A stretch of DNA of 64,000 nt from Streptomyces sp. V1I1 (GTDB lineage: Bacteria > Actinomycetota > Actinomycetes > Streptomycetales > Streptomycetaceae): positions 6,386,501 through 6,450,500 of the forward strand of contig NZ_JAUSZH010000001.1 in the NCBI RefSeq assembly GCF_030817355.1, written 5' to 3'. This document shows positions 33,347 to 44,071 of the stretch, one piece after another; positions within the stretch are counted from its first letter, which is position 1; each line of letters opens with the position of its first letter. A model generated the notes under the pieces. That model ran no database searches. It had not been told where the DNA came from and saw nothing but the letters and a program-made list of their open reading frames with translations. A program made the translations under genes and the position numbers.

Positions 33347-33371
33347 TTGACATGATCATGAAGTGTCATGA
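33347..33371 (+). promoter_or_regulatory. Promoter/operator region of the M14 peptidase
   Basis: TTGACA (33347-33352) is a consensus -35. It overlaps an inverted pair TGACA-TGTCA and two direct copies of TCATGA at 33356 and 33366 (10-nt spacing) in locally AT-rich DNA. No clear -10 is visible. The repeats look like a regulator site. Confidence 0.45.
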
Positions 33372-33419
33372 GCCTGTCGTCTGTCCACTTTCGTGGCACA
33401 CAAAAGAAAAGGGGGGCTC

Positions 33420-36365
33420 ATGAGACGCAGAGCGAGATCGATCCTCGCCGCGGCTTCACTGCTGATGGCCGGACTGGCGGCCGCGCCGGTCGCCCAGGCG
33501 GAACAGGGGGGTGACGACGACGGACTTGCCGTATGGCACGCGAAGGTCACCAAGGCCCAGGTCCCGCTGATCCTCGCGGCGGGCGCCGACGGACATGAAC
33601 TCAGCGAGCAGGTGCCCGACAAGGGCACCGCCACCGTCGAGCTCTACCTCACCGAACAGCAGGCCGGCGAACTGCGCGAGCAGGGCATCGGCATCACCGA
33701 GCACACCGTCTCGGCCACGGCCGAGAAGCGCGCTGCCGCCGCGGGCGACGGCGTCTTCCGCCCGTACGGCGGCGAGACGGGCCTGAAGCGCGAGATCCTC
33801 GCCACCGCGCAGGCCAATCCCGCCCTCACCAAGGTCGTCAGCATCGGCAAGACCGTGGGGGGCCAGGACATCCTCGCCCTCAAGCTCAGCAAGGGCGCCA
33901 AGAAGTACAAGGACGGCTCCAAGCCCGCCGCGCTGTATATGTCCAACCAGCACGCCCGCGAGTGGATCACCCCGGAAATGACCCGCCGGCTGATGCACCA
34001 CTACCTCGCGGGCTACGGCAAGGACCCGCGGATCACGAAGATCGTCGACTCCACCGAACTGTGGTTCGTCATCTCCGCCAACCCCGACGGCTACGACTAC
34101 ACGTTCAAGGGCACCGCCGAGCGCCAGTGGCGCAAGAACCTCCGCGACAACAACGGCGACGGCAAGATCGCCCCCGGCGACGGTGTCGACCTCAACCGCA
34201 ACTTCGCCTACAAGTGGGGCTACGACAACGAGGGTTCGTCCCCCGACCCGGCATCCGAGACCTACCGCGGCACCGGTCCGGCCTCCGAGCCCGAGACGAA
34301 GGCGCTCGACGCCTTCCAGAAGCGCATCGGCTTCGAGTACGGCATCAACTACCACTCCGCGGCCCAGCTGCTCCTGTACGGAGTCGGCTGGCAGGTCGCC
34401 ACCCCGACGCCCGACGACGTCCTGTACGAGTCCCTCGCCGGTACGCCCCAGAACTCCGCCGTCCCCGGCTACCGCCCCCAGGTGTCCTCCGAGCTCTACA
34501 CCACCAACGGCGAAGCCGACGGCCACGCGGCAAACGTCAACGGGATGATGATGTACACCCCGGAGATGTCGACCTGCGCCACCGCCTCCAGGATCGACCC
34601 CAACGACCCCTGGAACGCTGCCGACTGCGCGTCCATCTTCACCTTCCCGGACGACGAGAAGCTGATCCAGCAGGAGTTCGCCAAGAACATCCCGTTCGCG
34701 CTCTCCGTCGCCGAAACCGCGGCCCACCCCGACCAGCCGTCCTCCTCGATCGGCCTGAAGGCCGCGGACTTCACCCCCGACGCCTTCACCACCTCCTACG
34801 CCCGCGGCGGCGACCAGGAAGTCTCCGTCATCGCGCGCAAGTCCGTACGCGACAAGGAGCTCAAGTACCGCGTCAACGGCGGCCGTACGCACGATCAGGC
34901 GCTCAGGGCCTGGAAGGGCGGCGAGGTCTACGGCGGCGACGACAACATCCGCTTCGACGAGTACCGCGCCAAGGTCCAGGATGGCGATGTCGGCGACAAG
35001 GTCGAGGTCTGGTTCACCGGTGAGACCAAGGCCGGACAACCCACCTCCAGCGAGCACTTCACCTACACGGTCGCCGAACGGCCGCGCGGCAACACGCTGG
35101 TGATCGCCGAAGAGGGCGGCACCACCCCGGCGCAGCACACCGCCGCGTACACCAGGGCCCTCGCGGACAACGGCCACAGGGCCTCGGTCTGGGACGTCGC
35201 CACGCAGGGCGTCCCGGACGCCCTCGGCGTGCTCGGCCACTTCAAGACGGTCCTCTGGTACACCGGCGCGGGACAGCCCTCCGCAGCGACCACGGGCGCC
35301 GTACGGGACTACCTCAACGAGGGCGGGAGGCTGATCAACGCCGGTGAGCTGGCCGGCGGCGACGTCGACCTCGGCGGAGCCGACTCCAACGACTTCGCGC
35401 AGTACTACCTCGGCGCGTACAACCGCGTCGGGCTGAAGTCCCCGTTCTCCTTCGCGGGCACCGGAAGGCTCGCGGGCGCGAATGCCTCACTCGCCGCCGC
35501 GGCCGGGAACCCGCTCGACCTGGCCGGGGCGTACACGATCACCTCGGACACCCTGAAGCCGGACCAGTTCCCGCAGTTCAAGAGCGCTGCCGCGGGCGGC
35601 TACCCGGGCATCCGCACCCCGTTCGAGCCGGCCGACGGATCCTGGTTCGCGGCGGCGAAGCACGAGGACGACGCGTACATGCGGCTGTCGCGCACCGTGG
35701 ATCTGACCGGCACCGCGGCCGGTGCCAAGCCGAGCCTGCAGTTCCAGCTCAGCCATGACACCGAGCGCGGCTACGACAACGTCGTCGTCGAGGCGCACAC
35801 GGTCGGCCAGGACGACTGGACGACCCTGCCGGACGCCAACGGCGGCACCACGACCGAGGTGCCCGTCCAGTGCGAGGAGGGCTTCTACGTAGAGGGCCAC
35901 CCGTTCCTCGCCCACTACCTGACCGTCGCCGAGAGCGGCTGCACGCCGACCGGCACCACGGGCGCCTGGAACCGCTTCACCGGCTCCTCCAACGGCTGGC
36001 AGCCCGTCTCCGTCGACCTCAGCGCCTACCCGGGCAAGCAGGTCGAGCTCTCCATCTCGTACATCACGGACCCGGGCACCGGCGGAATCGGCGCCTTCGT
36101 CGACGACACCAAGCTCGTCGTCGGCGGCACCCCGCAGGGTCCCGAGGGCTTCGAGACCGCGCTCGGCCCGTGGACCGTCGCGGGACCGCCGGCCGGCAGC
36201 CCCGGCAATACCGGCGACTGGGCACGCGCCCAGGCGCTGTTCCACGCCCATTCGGCCGTCACCACCCGGGACACAGTGCTCATCGGCTTCGGCCTGGAGC
36301 ATGTGCCCGGCGCGGCCGACCGCAAGCAGCTCATCGGAAAGGCTCTCAGCGCGCTCCGGCGCTGA
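33420..36365 (+). CDS. Secreted M14-family zinc carboxypeptidase with C-terminal accessory domains
   Basis: The 981-residue protein has a Sec signal (MRRRARSILAAASLLMAGLA) and a propeptide-like region. The M14 catalytic domain (about 115-420) has the zinc ligands in SNQHAREWITPEM and NYHSAAQLLL and the substrate motif DLNRNFAYKWG. The remaining 550 residues include Ig-like/fibronectin-like and jelly-roll segments typical of Streptomyces extracellular carboxypeptidases. It should degrade peptides outside the cell. ATG 33420 follows AAAAGGGGGG. GTG 33393 in frame is less likely. A strong hairpin terminates it. Confidence 0.88.
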   Translation: MRRRARSILAAASLLMAGLAAAPVAQAEQGGDDDGLAVWHAKVTKAQVPLILAAGADGHELSEQVPDKGTATVELYLTEQQAGELREQGIGITEHTVSATAEKRAAAAGDGVFRPYGGETGLKREILATAQANPALTKVVSIGKTVGGQDILALKLSKGAKKYKDGSKPAALYMSNQHAREWITPEMTRRLMHHYLAGYGKDPRITKIVDSTELWFVISANPDGYDYTFKGTAERQWRKNLRDNNGDGKIAPGDGVDLNRNFAYKWGYDNEGSSPDPASETYRGTGPASEPETKALDAFQKRIGFEYGINYHSAAQLLLYGVGWQVATPTPDDVLYESLAGTPQNSAVPGYRPQVSSELYTTNGEADGHAANVNGMMMYTPEMSTCATASRIDPNDPWNAADCASIFTFPDDEKLIQQEFAKNIPFALSVAETAAHPDQPSSSIGLKAADFTPDAFTTSYARGGDQEVSVIARKSVRDKELKYRVNGGRTHDQALRAWKGGEVYGGDDNIRFDEYRAKVQDGDVGDKVEVWFTGETKAGQPTSSEHFTYTVAERPRGNTLVIAEEGGTTPAQHTAAYTRALADNGHRASVWDVATQGVPDALGVLGHFKTVLWYTGAGQPSAATTGAVRDYLNEGGRLINAGELAGGDVDLGGADSNDFAQYYLGAYNRVGLKSPFSFAGTGRLAGANASLAAAAGNPLDLAGAYTITSDTLKPDQFPQFKSAAAGGYPGIRTPFEPADGSWFAAAKHEDDAYMRLSRTVDLTGTAAGAKPSLQFQLSHDTERGYDNVVVEAHTVGQDDWTTLPDANGGTTTEVPVQCEEGFYVEGHPFLAHYLTVAESGCTPTGTTGAWNRFTGSSNGWQPVSVDLSAYPGKQVELSISYITDPGTGGIGAFVDDTKLVVGGTPQGPEGFETALGPWTVAGPPAGSPGNTGDWARAQALFHAHSAVTTRDTVLIGFGLEHVPGAADRKQLIGKALSALRR

Positions 36366-36380
36366 CGCTGCGTAGCCGGA

Positions 36381-36421
36381 ACGGCGGTCCGTGGACCCTA
36401 CTGGGGGGTACGGACCGCCGT
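36381..36421 (+). terminator. Terminator after the M14 peptidase
   Basis: ACGGCGGTCCGT (36381-36392) pairs perfectly with ACGGACCGCCGT (36410-36421) around a 17-nt loop, 14 nt after the stop. Confidence 0.8.
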
Positions 36422-36470
36422 GCCACGCACGGAGCCACTCGATGTCACTCCGGGGCCCTCATGGAGGTAG

Positions 36471-37550
<1,080 letters not shown>

Positions 37551-37652
37551 TCTGCAACGAGAGCACCACGATGTGAGCGACAGGGCTCGGGCAGCGCAAC
37601 GCAGCGCGGTTCGAGCCCTTCGCACGTCCCAGCCCTCTGAGGAGCCCTACAC

Positions 37653-38865
37653 ATGAAGACGATCGACCAACTTCTCGCCGAAGGGGTCGCCGGCAAGCGG
37701 GTATTCGTCCGCGCCGACCTCAATGTGCCGCTCGACGGCACCACGATCACCGACGACGGCCGCATCCGCGCCGTAGTACCGACCGTCGCCAAGCTCGCCG
37801 AGGCGGGCGCGCGCGTCGTCGTCGCCTCCCACCTGGGCCGTCCCAAGGGCGCCCCGGACCCGGCCTTCTCGCTCGCCCCCGCGGCCGCGCGGCTCGGTGA
37901 ACTGCTCGGCGCCGATGTCGCCTTCGCCACCGACACCGTCGGCGAGTCGGCCAAGGTCGTCGTAGCGGGCCTCGCCGACGGCCGGGTCGCCGTCATCGAG
38001 AACCTCCGCTTCAACGCCGGCGAGACCAGCAAGGACGCCGCCGAGCGCGGCGCCTTCGCCGATCAGCTCGCCACTCTTGCCGATCTGTACGTGGGCGACG
38101 GCTTCGGCGCCGTACACCGCAAGCACGCCTCGGTGTACGACCTCCCGGCCCGCCTGCCGCACGCCGCCGGCTACCTCATCGCCACCGAGGTCGGCGTCCT
38201 GAAGAAGCTCACCGAGGACGTCAAGCGCCCGTACGTCGTCGTCCTCGGCGGCGCCAAGGTCTCCGACAAGCTCGGGGTCATCGACCACCTCCTGGAGAAG
38301 GCCGACCGCATCCTGATCGGCGGCGGCATGGCGTACACCTTCCTCAAGGCCCAGGGGCACGAGGTCGGCATCTCGCTGCTGCAGGCGGACCAGATCCCGG
38401 CGGTCCTGGAGTACCTGGAGCGGGCCAAGGCGAAGGGCGTGGAGTTCGTGCTCCCCGTCGATGTCCTGGTCTCGACCGAGTTCCCGGACCTGAAGACCAA
38501 GGCTCCGGCCAACCCGTCCCGTCGTCGCCGCGGACGCGATCCCGGCCGACCAGGAGGGTCTGGACATCGGTCCCGAGACCCGCAAGCTGTACGCATCGAA
38601 GCTCGCCGACGCGGCCACCGTCTTCTGGAACGGTCCGATGGGCGTCTTCGAGCACCCCGACTACGCCGAGGGCACCAAGGCCGTTGCCCAGGCGCTCGTC
38701 GACTCCCCGGCGTTCTCGGTCGTCGGCGGTGGCGACTCCGCCGCGGCCGTCCGGATCCTGGGCTTCGACGAGAAGGTATTCGGCCACATTTCGACCGGTG
38801 GCGGCGCGAGCCTCGAGTACCTCGAGGGCAAGACGCTTCCCGGCATCGCCGCACTGGAGGACTGA
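37653..38865 (+). CDS. pgk: Phosphoglycerate kinase, interrupted by a +1 frameshift
   Basis: The enzyme makes ATP and 3-phosphoglycerate from 1,3-bisphosphoglycerate. Codons from ATG 37653 encode a normal pgk ([31 protein letters not shown]) up to KTKAPANPS near 38519. From 38521 the coding frame moves by one base and resumes as [29 protein letters not shown] and GGGDSAAAV to the stop at 38863-38865. Removing one C from CCC at 38518-38520 restores a full-length protein of about 403 residues. An essential single-copy glycolytic gene is unlikely to be broken, so a sequencing error is the leading explanation. A real mutation or frameshifting cannot be excluded. Confidence 0.93.
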
Positions 38866-38871
38866 CCCTCA

Positions 38872-39660
38872 ATGACTGCTCTTGAAAACGGCCGCACGCC
38901 GCTGATGGCGGGCAACTGGAAGATGAACCTCAACCACCTCGAGGCCATCGCCCATGTCCAGAAGCTCGCTTTCGCCCTGGCGGACAAGGACTACGACGCC
39001 GTAGAGGTCGCGGTACTGCCGCCCTTCACCGACCTGCGGTCCGTGCAGACCCTGGTTGACGGCGACAAGCTCAGGATCAAGTACGGCGCGCAGGACCTCT
39101 CCGCGCACGACTCCGGCGCGTACACCGGCGAGATCTCGGGCTCGATGCTGTCCAAGCTGAAGTGCACCTACGTCGCCGTGGGCCACTCCGAGCGCCGGCA
39201 GTACCACGCCGAGACGGACGAGCTCTGCAACGCCAAGGTGAAGGCCGCCTTCAGGCATGGCCTGACCCCGATCCTCTGCGTCGGTGAGGGCCTGGACGTC
39301 CGCAAGGCCGGCCAGCAGGTCGAGTACACGATCACGCAGCTCGACGGCGGACTGAAGGACATCCCGGCCGAGCAGGCCGAGTCCATCGTGATCGCGTACG
39401 AGCCGGTGTGGGCCATCGGCACCGGCGAGGTCGCCACCCCCGAGGACGCGCAGGAGGTCTGCGGGGCGATCCGCGGGCGTCTTGCCGAGCTGTACTCCCA
39501 GGAGCTGGCCGACAAGGTCCGCATCCAGTACGGCGGCTCGGTGAAGTCCGGGAACGTCGCCGCGATCATGGCGCAGCCCGATGTGGACGGTGCTCTGGTG
39601 GGCGGTGCGGCGCTGGACGCGGACGAGTTCGTCAAGATCGTCCGGTTCCGCGACCAGTAA
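38872..39660 (+). CDS. tpiA: Triosephosphate isomerase
   Basis: This enzyme interconverts dihydroxyacetone phosphate and glyceraldehyde 3-phosphate. The 262-residue TIM barrel has the catalytic Lys in [10 protein letters not shown], His in [10 protein letters not shown], Glu in [13 protein letters not shown] and the phosphate loop YGGSVKSGN. It lies 6 nt after the pgk stop in the gap-pgk-tpiA operon. Confidence 0.97.
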   Translation: MTALENGRTPLMAGNWKMNLNHLEAIAHVQKLAFALADKDYDAVEVAVLPPFTDLRSVQTLVDGDKLRIKYGAQDLSAHDSGAYTGEISGSMLSKLKCTYVAVGHSERRQYHAETDELCNAKVKAAFRHGLTPILCVGEGLDVRKAGQQVEYTITQLDGGLKDIPAEQAESIVIAYEPVWAIGTGEVATPEDAQEVCGAIRGRLAELYSQELADKVRIQYGGSVKSGNVAAIMAQPDVDGALVGGAALDADEFVKIVRFRDQ

Positions 39661-39692
39661 GTATGCGGTAGCGCGGATCCGTCGTACCCTTG

Positions 39693-39726
39693 CGGGGGCC
39701 TGAGGCTTTCCGAGCCCGGGCCCCCG
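39693..39726 (+). terminator. Terminator after tpiA
   Basis: CGGGGGCC (39693-39700) pairs with GGCCCCCG (39719-39726), with an inner GGCT/AGCC stem. It lies 35 nt before secG and may only partly separate it from the operon. Confidence 0.7.
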
Positions 39727-39760
39727 TCGTCTATTTCAGTCCGAGGAAGTTGGTCCAGCC

Positions 39761-39997
39761 GTGATTATGGGGTTTTCGATCGCCCTGATCGTCTTCAGCC
39801 TGCTGATGCTGCTGCTGGTGCTGATGCACAAGGGGAAGGGCGGCGGCCTCTCCGACATGTTCGGTGGCGGTATGCAGTCCTCAGTAGGCGGCTCCTCGGT
39901 CGCCGAGCGCAACCTCGACCGCATTACGGTGGTCGTCGGTCTGCTGTGGTTTGCGTGCATTGTCGTACTTGGGCTGCTGATGAAGCTGGACAGCTGA
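39761..39997 (+). CDS. secG: Preprotein translocase subunit SecG
   Basis: The 78-residue protein has two transmembrane helices (IALIVFSLLMLLLVLM and ITVVVGLLWFACIVVLGLLM). They are joined by the characteristic Gly-rich loop KGKGGGLSDMFGGGM. SecG assists SecYEG in protein export. GTG 39761 is the start (VIMGFSIAL), with GAGGAAG about 13 nt upstream. Its position after tpiA is conserved. Confidence 0.93.
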   Translation: MIMGFSIALIVFSLLMLLLVLMHKGKGGGLSDMFGGGMQSSVGGSSVAERNLDRITVVVGLLWFACIVVLGLLMKLDS

Positions 39998-40042
39998 CCA
40001 CGTCGCCGTCAGCGTCTCGGTGCGGGGTGTAACTCCAATCAC

Positions 40043-40070
40043 TGGACGCACGTTGGGCCTTACGTAGACT
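40043..40070 (+). promoter_or_regulatory. Likely promoter of the RbpA-type gene
   Basis: TGGACG (40043-40048), 16 nt, TAGACT (40065-40070), about 40 nt before the GTG start. Confidence 0.5.
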
Positions 40071-40109
40071 GGGGCATCTTCGAGCACCATCACGCAGGGA
40101 GTTACGACC

Positions 40110-40445
40110 GTGGCAAGTGGCAACGCGATCCGGGGAAGCCGGGTCGGAGCGGGGCCGATGGGTGAGGCCGAGCGGGGCGAGTCCGCGCCGCGCCTGCGCA
40201 TCTCCTTCTGGTGCTCGAACGGGCACGAGACGCAGCCGAGCTTCGCCAGCGACGCACAGGTTCCGGATACTTGGGACTGTCCTCGCTGCGGGTTCCCGGC
40301 CGGACAGGACCGGGACAATCCGCCGGACCCGCCGCGCACCGAGCCGTACAAGACGCACCTCGCCTATGTACGCGAGCGGCGCAGCGACGCGGACGGCGAG
40401 GCGATCCTCGCCGAGGCGCTCGCGAAACTGCGGGGCGAAATCTAG
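40110..40445 (+). CDS. rbpA: RNA polymerase-binding protein RbpA-type
   Basis: The 111-residue protein starts MASGNAIRGSRVGAGPMGEA, the RbpA N-terminal arm. It then has the central zinc-ribbon-like fold with C34-SNGHE and WDCPRCGFPAG, and a C-terminal sigma-interaction helix (THLAYVRERRSDADGEAILAEAL). RbpA binds RNA polymerase holoenzyme with the housekeeping sigma factor and stabilises open complexes in actinobacteria. I recall a main rbpA elsewhere in Streptomyces, so this secG-linked copy may be the paralogue. AGGGAG precedes the GTG start. Confidence 0.88.
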   Translation: MASGNAIRGSRVGAGPMGEAERGESAPRLRISFWCSNGHETQPSFASDAQVPDTWDCPRCGFPAGQDRDNPPDPPRTEPYKTHLAYVRERRSDADGEAILAEALAKLRGEI

Positions 40446-40501
40446 AAGTTGTTACCGGCCGGATGCCTGTGGGCGTCCGGCCGGAGTGCGTTCGCGGCTG
40501 A

Positions 40502-40524
40502 TTGTCAGTGGCACCCCCTACCGT
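40502..40524 (+). promoter_or_regulatory. RecA-independent DNA-damage promoter of an MFS gene
   Basis: TTGTCAGTG (40502-40510), 8 nt, TACCGT (40519-40524) is an exact PafBC-type match. The GTG start is 30 nt downstream with its own GGGGGA site, so this transcript has a short leader. Confidence 0.7.
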
Positions 40525-40554
40525 TTTGAATCAACGGACCGGACGGGGGATGTT

Positions 40555-41766
40555 GTGACGGCGACCGAAGCGGTGCAGACGCGAACACCCGCGTGGCGCG
40601 GAGGGTTCGGACGACTGTGGACGGCCGCCGTCGTCTCGAAACTCGGCGACTCGCTGCGGATCGCCGCGATGCCGCTGTTTGCCGCCTCGCTGACCGACGA
40701 CCCCCTCCTCATCGCCTCGGTGACAGCGTGCGGTTATCTGCCCTGGCTGCTGTTCGGCCTGCTCGGCGGCGCGGTCGCCGACCGGGTGGACCAGCGGCGG
40801 GCGATGTGGGCCGTTGATCTGCTGCGCGGCCTGCTGATGGCGGGCTTCGCGGGCGCGGTATGGCTGGACCTTGGATCCATAGCGCTGCTGCTCGCGCTGG
40901 CCTTCGCCCTCACCACGCTCCAGACACTCTTCGACAACGCTGCGACGGCCCTGCTGCCCTCGCTGGTGCCGGCCGAGGCGCTGAGCAGCGCCAATGCCCG
41001 GCTGATGACCGCACAGCAGATCGTCGGGGGCTTTGTGGCCGCGCCCCTGGTTCCGGTGCTGCTCGTGGTGGGCGCCGCCATGCCGTACGCAGCGGATGCG
41101 GCCACCTATGCCGTGGCGGCGGCGCTGGTGGCATCCCTGCGGGTCGCTGCGCCGGAGCGGGACCCCAGACCGGCCGGGAGCACCCTGCGCGGGGAGATCG
41201 CGGAGGGGCTGCGCACCCTGTGGCTGGACCGGGCACAGCGCGGGCTCTGCATCGCCACCACACTCTGCAACATCGGCATGGGCGCGCTCATCGCCACCCT
41301 CGTCGTCCATGTCACCGGCTGGCTCGGCGCGGGGGCCGGCGGATACGCGGCGGTGATCACGGCCTTCGGGGCCGGCAGCGCGGCGGGCGGCCTGCTTGCC
41401 CGCAGGCTGGCCGACCGGATCGGGCGAATACGGAGCGTGTTCGTCGCCGGGCTTGTGCAGACCGGATGCCTGGCCGCCATGGGGTCCGTGCGCGCGCTGT
41501 GGGTCACGATCGCCGCGATGGCGGTGTTCGCGGTCATGGGCATGGTGTGGAACGTCAACCAGACGACGCTGATCCAGGAGCGCAGCCCGGCGCAGCTGCT
41601 GGGCCGGATCAGCTCCGCCTTCCGTACGCTCGCGGTCGCCGGCGCTCCGCTCGGCGCGCTGCTCGGCGGAGCGGCGGCGGCCGCCTGGGGACCAAACACC
41701 CCCGCCTTGCTGGCGGCAGGACTGTTCATTCCGGCAGTCGCATCGCTCGCCCCGCTGATCAATTAG
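40555..41766 (+). CDS. MFS transporter, probably DNA-damage inducible
   Basis: The 403-residue exporter-type protein has about 12 hydrophobic helices. The MFS loop reads GGAVADRVDQRRAM between helices 2 and 3 and LARRLADRIGRIR between 8 and 9. It belongs to the group with a short N-terminal tail often annotated as enterobactin/antibiotic exporter-like. GTG 40555 follows GGGGGA. The promoter motif shared with uvrB and ogt suggests a role in exporting genotoxic compounds or metabolites under damage, which is inference. Confidence 0.83.
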   Translation: MTATEAVQTRTPAWRGGFGRLWTAAVVSKLGDSLRIAAMPLFAASLTDDPLLIASVTACGYLPWLLFGLLGGAVADRVDQRRAMWAVDLLRGLLMAGFAGAVWLDLGSIALLLALAFALTTLQTLFDNAATALLPSLVPAEALSSANARLMTAQQIVGGFVAAPLVPVLLVVGAAMPYAADAATYAVAAALVASLRVAAPERDPRPAGSTLRGEIAEGLRTLWLDRAQRGLCIATTLCNIGMGALIATLVVHVTGWLGAGAGGYAAVITAFGAGSAAGGLLARRLADRIGRIRSVFVAGLVQTGCLAAMGSVRALWVTIAAMAVFAVMGMVWNVNQTTLIQERSPAQLLGRISSAFRTLAVAGAPLGALLGGAAAAAWGPNTPALLAAGLFIPAVASLAPLIN

Positions 41767-41916
41767 GTTGGAGACGCAGCGGGGCACGCAGGCAGGTACG
41801 AGAAGAAGTGGGCTGATGTCCAGGATGCTGTGTCTTCCCGGGGGACAACCCCCGGACCCCCGGCCGAAAAGCAGGTCAGCGGGGCTGAACCGACCGTCCA
41901 CGCGAGGTGAATCTCT

Positions 41917-43569
41917 GTGAACGCAGAAGGCCGTACCAGGCTCAATCAGACGCCCGAATGGACTGCTCTCGGCAAGTACCGCGAGCAACTCGGACAGACG
42001 CATCTGCGCGAGCTGTTCGCAGCCGACCAGGCGCGCGGCAGCCGGTACACCCTCCAGGTCGGCGATCTCTACCTCGACTACTCCAAGCATCTGGTGACCG
42101 ACGAGACGCTGGCGCTGCTGCGTGAGCTGGCCGAGGCCACCAACGTCGCCGAGCTGCGGGACGCGATGTTCCGCGGCGAGAAGATCAACACCACCGAGGA
42201 CCGCGCCGTCCTGCACACGGCGCTGCGCGCCCCGCGGGACGCCGTGATCGAGGTGGACGGCGAGAACGTGGTGCCCGCGGTGCACGCCGTACTCGACAAG
42301 ATGGCCGCCTTCTCCGACCGCGTCAGGTCGGGCGAGTGGACCGGCCACACCGGCAAGCCCATCAAGAACGTGGTGAACATCGGCATCGGCGGCTCCGACC
42401 TGGGCCCGGCCATGGCGTACGAGGCGCTACGCTCCTACACCGCGCGCGATCTGACATTCCGTTTCGTGTCGAACGTCGACGGGGCCGATCTGCACGAGGC
42501 CGTAAGGGACTTGGACCCGGCCGAGACGCTCTTCATCATCGCCTCCAAGACATTCACCACCATCGAGACCATCACCAACGCCACCTCCGCCCGCGACTGG
42601 CTACTCACCGAGCTGAAGGCCGGTCAGGAGGCCGTCGCCAAGCACTTCGTGGCGCTGTCCACGAACGCCGAGAAGGTCTCCGACTTCGGCATCGACACGG
42701 CGAACATGTTCGAGTTCTGGGACTGGGTCGGCGGGCGCTACTCCTTCGACTCCGCGATCGGCCTCTCGCTGGTGATCGCGATCGGGCCGGACCACTTCCG
42801 GGACATGCTCGCCGGCTTCCATCTGGTCGACGAGCACTTCCGTACGGCTCCGGCGGAGGCCAACGCGCCGCTGCTGCTCGGCCTGCTGGGCGTCTGGTAC
42901 GGCGAGTTCTTCGACGCGCAGTCGCACGCGGTGCTGCCGTACTCCCACTATCTGAGCAAGTTCACCGCCTATCTCCAGCAGCTCGACATGGAGTCCAACG
43001 GCAAGTCCGTGGACCGCGAGGGCAACCGCGTCGAGTGGCAGACCGGACCGGTGGTCTGGGGCACGCCCGGCACCAATGGACAGCACGCGTACTACCAGCT
43101 GATCCACCAGGGCACCAAGGTCATCCCGGCGGACTTCATCGGCTTCGCCAAGCCGGTCGGGGATCTGCGGCCCGGTCTGGTCGCCCAGCACGACCTGCTG
43201 ATGGCCAACTTCCTCGCACAGACGCAGGCGCTCGCCTTCGGCAAGACGCCTCAGGAGGTACGGGCGGAGGGTGTGCCCGAGGAACTGGTGGCGCACAAGA
43301 CGTTCCAGGGCAACCACCCGACGACCACGATCCTCGCCAACGAGCTCACGCCTTCCGTGCTCGGCCAGTTGATCGCGCTCTACGAGCACAAGGTGTTCGT
43401 CCAGGGCGCCATCTGGAACATCGACTCCTTCGACCAGTGGGGCGTCGAGCTCGGCAAGGTGCTCGCCAAGAAGATCGAGCCGGTGCTCACCGAGGGGACA
43501 GGCGGGGAGCAGCTGGACAGCTCGACCTCGACACTGGCCGCCAAGTACCGCACGCTGCGGGGTCGTTGA
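41917..43569 (+). CDS. pgi: Glucose-6-phosphate isomerase
   Basis: The 550-residue enzyme interconverts glucose 6-phosphate and fructose 6-phosphate, linking glycolysis with the pentose phosphate genes downstream. Signatures are the phosphate-binding [26 protein letters not shown], the catalytic-Glu region [14 protein letters not shown] and the C-terminal [10 protein letters not shown] with Lys. GTG 41917 follows GCGAGGTGA. The 150-nt gap before it contains a CCCGGGGG-rich dispersed repeat. Confidence 0.96.
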   Translation: MNAEGRTRLNQTPEWTALGKYREQLGQTHLRELFAADQARGSRYTLQVGDLYLDYSKHLVTDETLALLRELAEATNVAELRDAMFRGEKINTTEDRAVLHTALRAPRDAVIEVDGENVVPAVHAVLDKMAAFSDRVRSGEWTGHTGKPIKNVVNIGIGGSDLGPAMAYEALRSYTARDLTFRFVSNVDGADLHEAVRDLDPAETLFIIASKTFTTIETITNATSARDWLLTELKAGQEAVAKHFVALSTNAEKVSDFGIDTANMFEFWDWVGGRYSFDSAIGLSLVIAIGPDHFRDMLAGFHLVDEHFRTAPAEANAPLLLGLLGVWYGEFFDAQSHAVLPYSHYLSKFTAYLQQLDMESNGKSVDREGNRVEWQTGPVVWGTPGTNGQHAYYQLIHQGTKVIPADFIGFAKPVGDLRPGLVAQHDLLMANFLAQTQALAFGKTPQEVRAEGVPEELVAHKTFQGNHPTTTILANELTPSVLGQLIALYEHKVFVQGAIWNIDSFDQWGVELGKVLAKKIEPVLTEGTGGEQLDSSTSTLAAKYRTLRGR

Positions 43570-43588
43570 GCCGATGGAGGAGGAGGGG

Positions 43589-44071
43589 GTGAGGCTGAGG
43601 CCGCCGAACAGCACACTGAACGAGCGGGTGGTCGGCTGGTGGCGGGTTCAGTTGCTGCTGACGACCGCGATTCCGGTGGCCGTGCTCGCCGTACTGGGGC
43701 TGCTCATCGAACCGGCCCGGCTGTGGCTGCTGACGCCCGCCGTCGTACTGGCGGTGCTGGGCCTGGCCTGCACCCTCTTCCTCCCCAACTGGTGGTTCCG
43801 GGTGCACCGCTGGGAGGTCACGGACGAGGCGGTCTACGTCCGTACGGGGGCGCTGTGGCAGGAATGGCGGATCGCGCCCATGTCCAGGATCCAGACTGTG
43901 GATACGATGCGCGGGCCGCTGGAGCAGGTGTTCCGGCTCGCCACGGTCATCGTCACCACCGCGTCCTCCAAGGGCGCGATCAAGATCGAGGGGCTCGACC
44001 ATGAGGTCGCCGCGGAGCTCGCGGAGCAGCTGACCCGGATAACCCAGGCCACGCCCGGGGACGCGACATGA
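43589..44071 (+). CDS. Membrane protein with bacterial PH domain (YdbS-like)
   Basis: The 160-residue protein has two transmembrane helices in its first 75 residues (LLLTTAIPVAVLAVLGLL and LLTPAVVLAVLGLACTLF). A bPH2 domain follows with WWFRVHRWEVTDEAVYVRTG and RIQTVDTMRGPLEQVF. Such YdbS proteins pair with multi-PH YdbT partners at the membrane. Their function is poorly known. GTG 43589 has an ideal GGAGGAGG site; ATG 43574 is an alternative. The stop overlaps the next start (ATGA). Confidence 0.83.
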   Translation: MRLRPPNSTLNERVVGWWRVQLLLTTAIPVAVLAVLGLLIEPARLWLLTPAVVLAVLGLACTLFLPNWWFRVHRWEVTDEAVYVRTGALWQEWRIAPMSRIQTVDTMRGPLEQVFRLATVIVTTASSKGAIKIEGLDHEVAAELAEQLTRITQATPGDAT

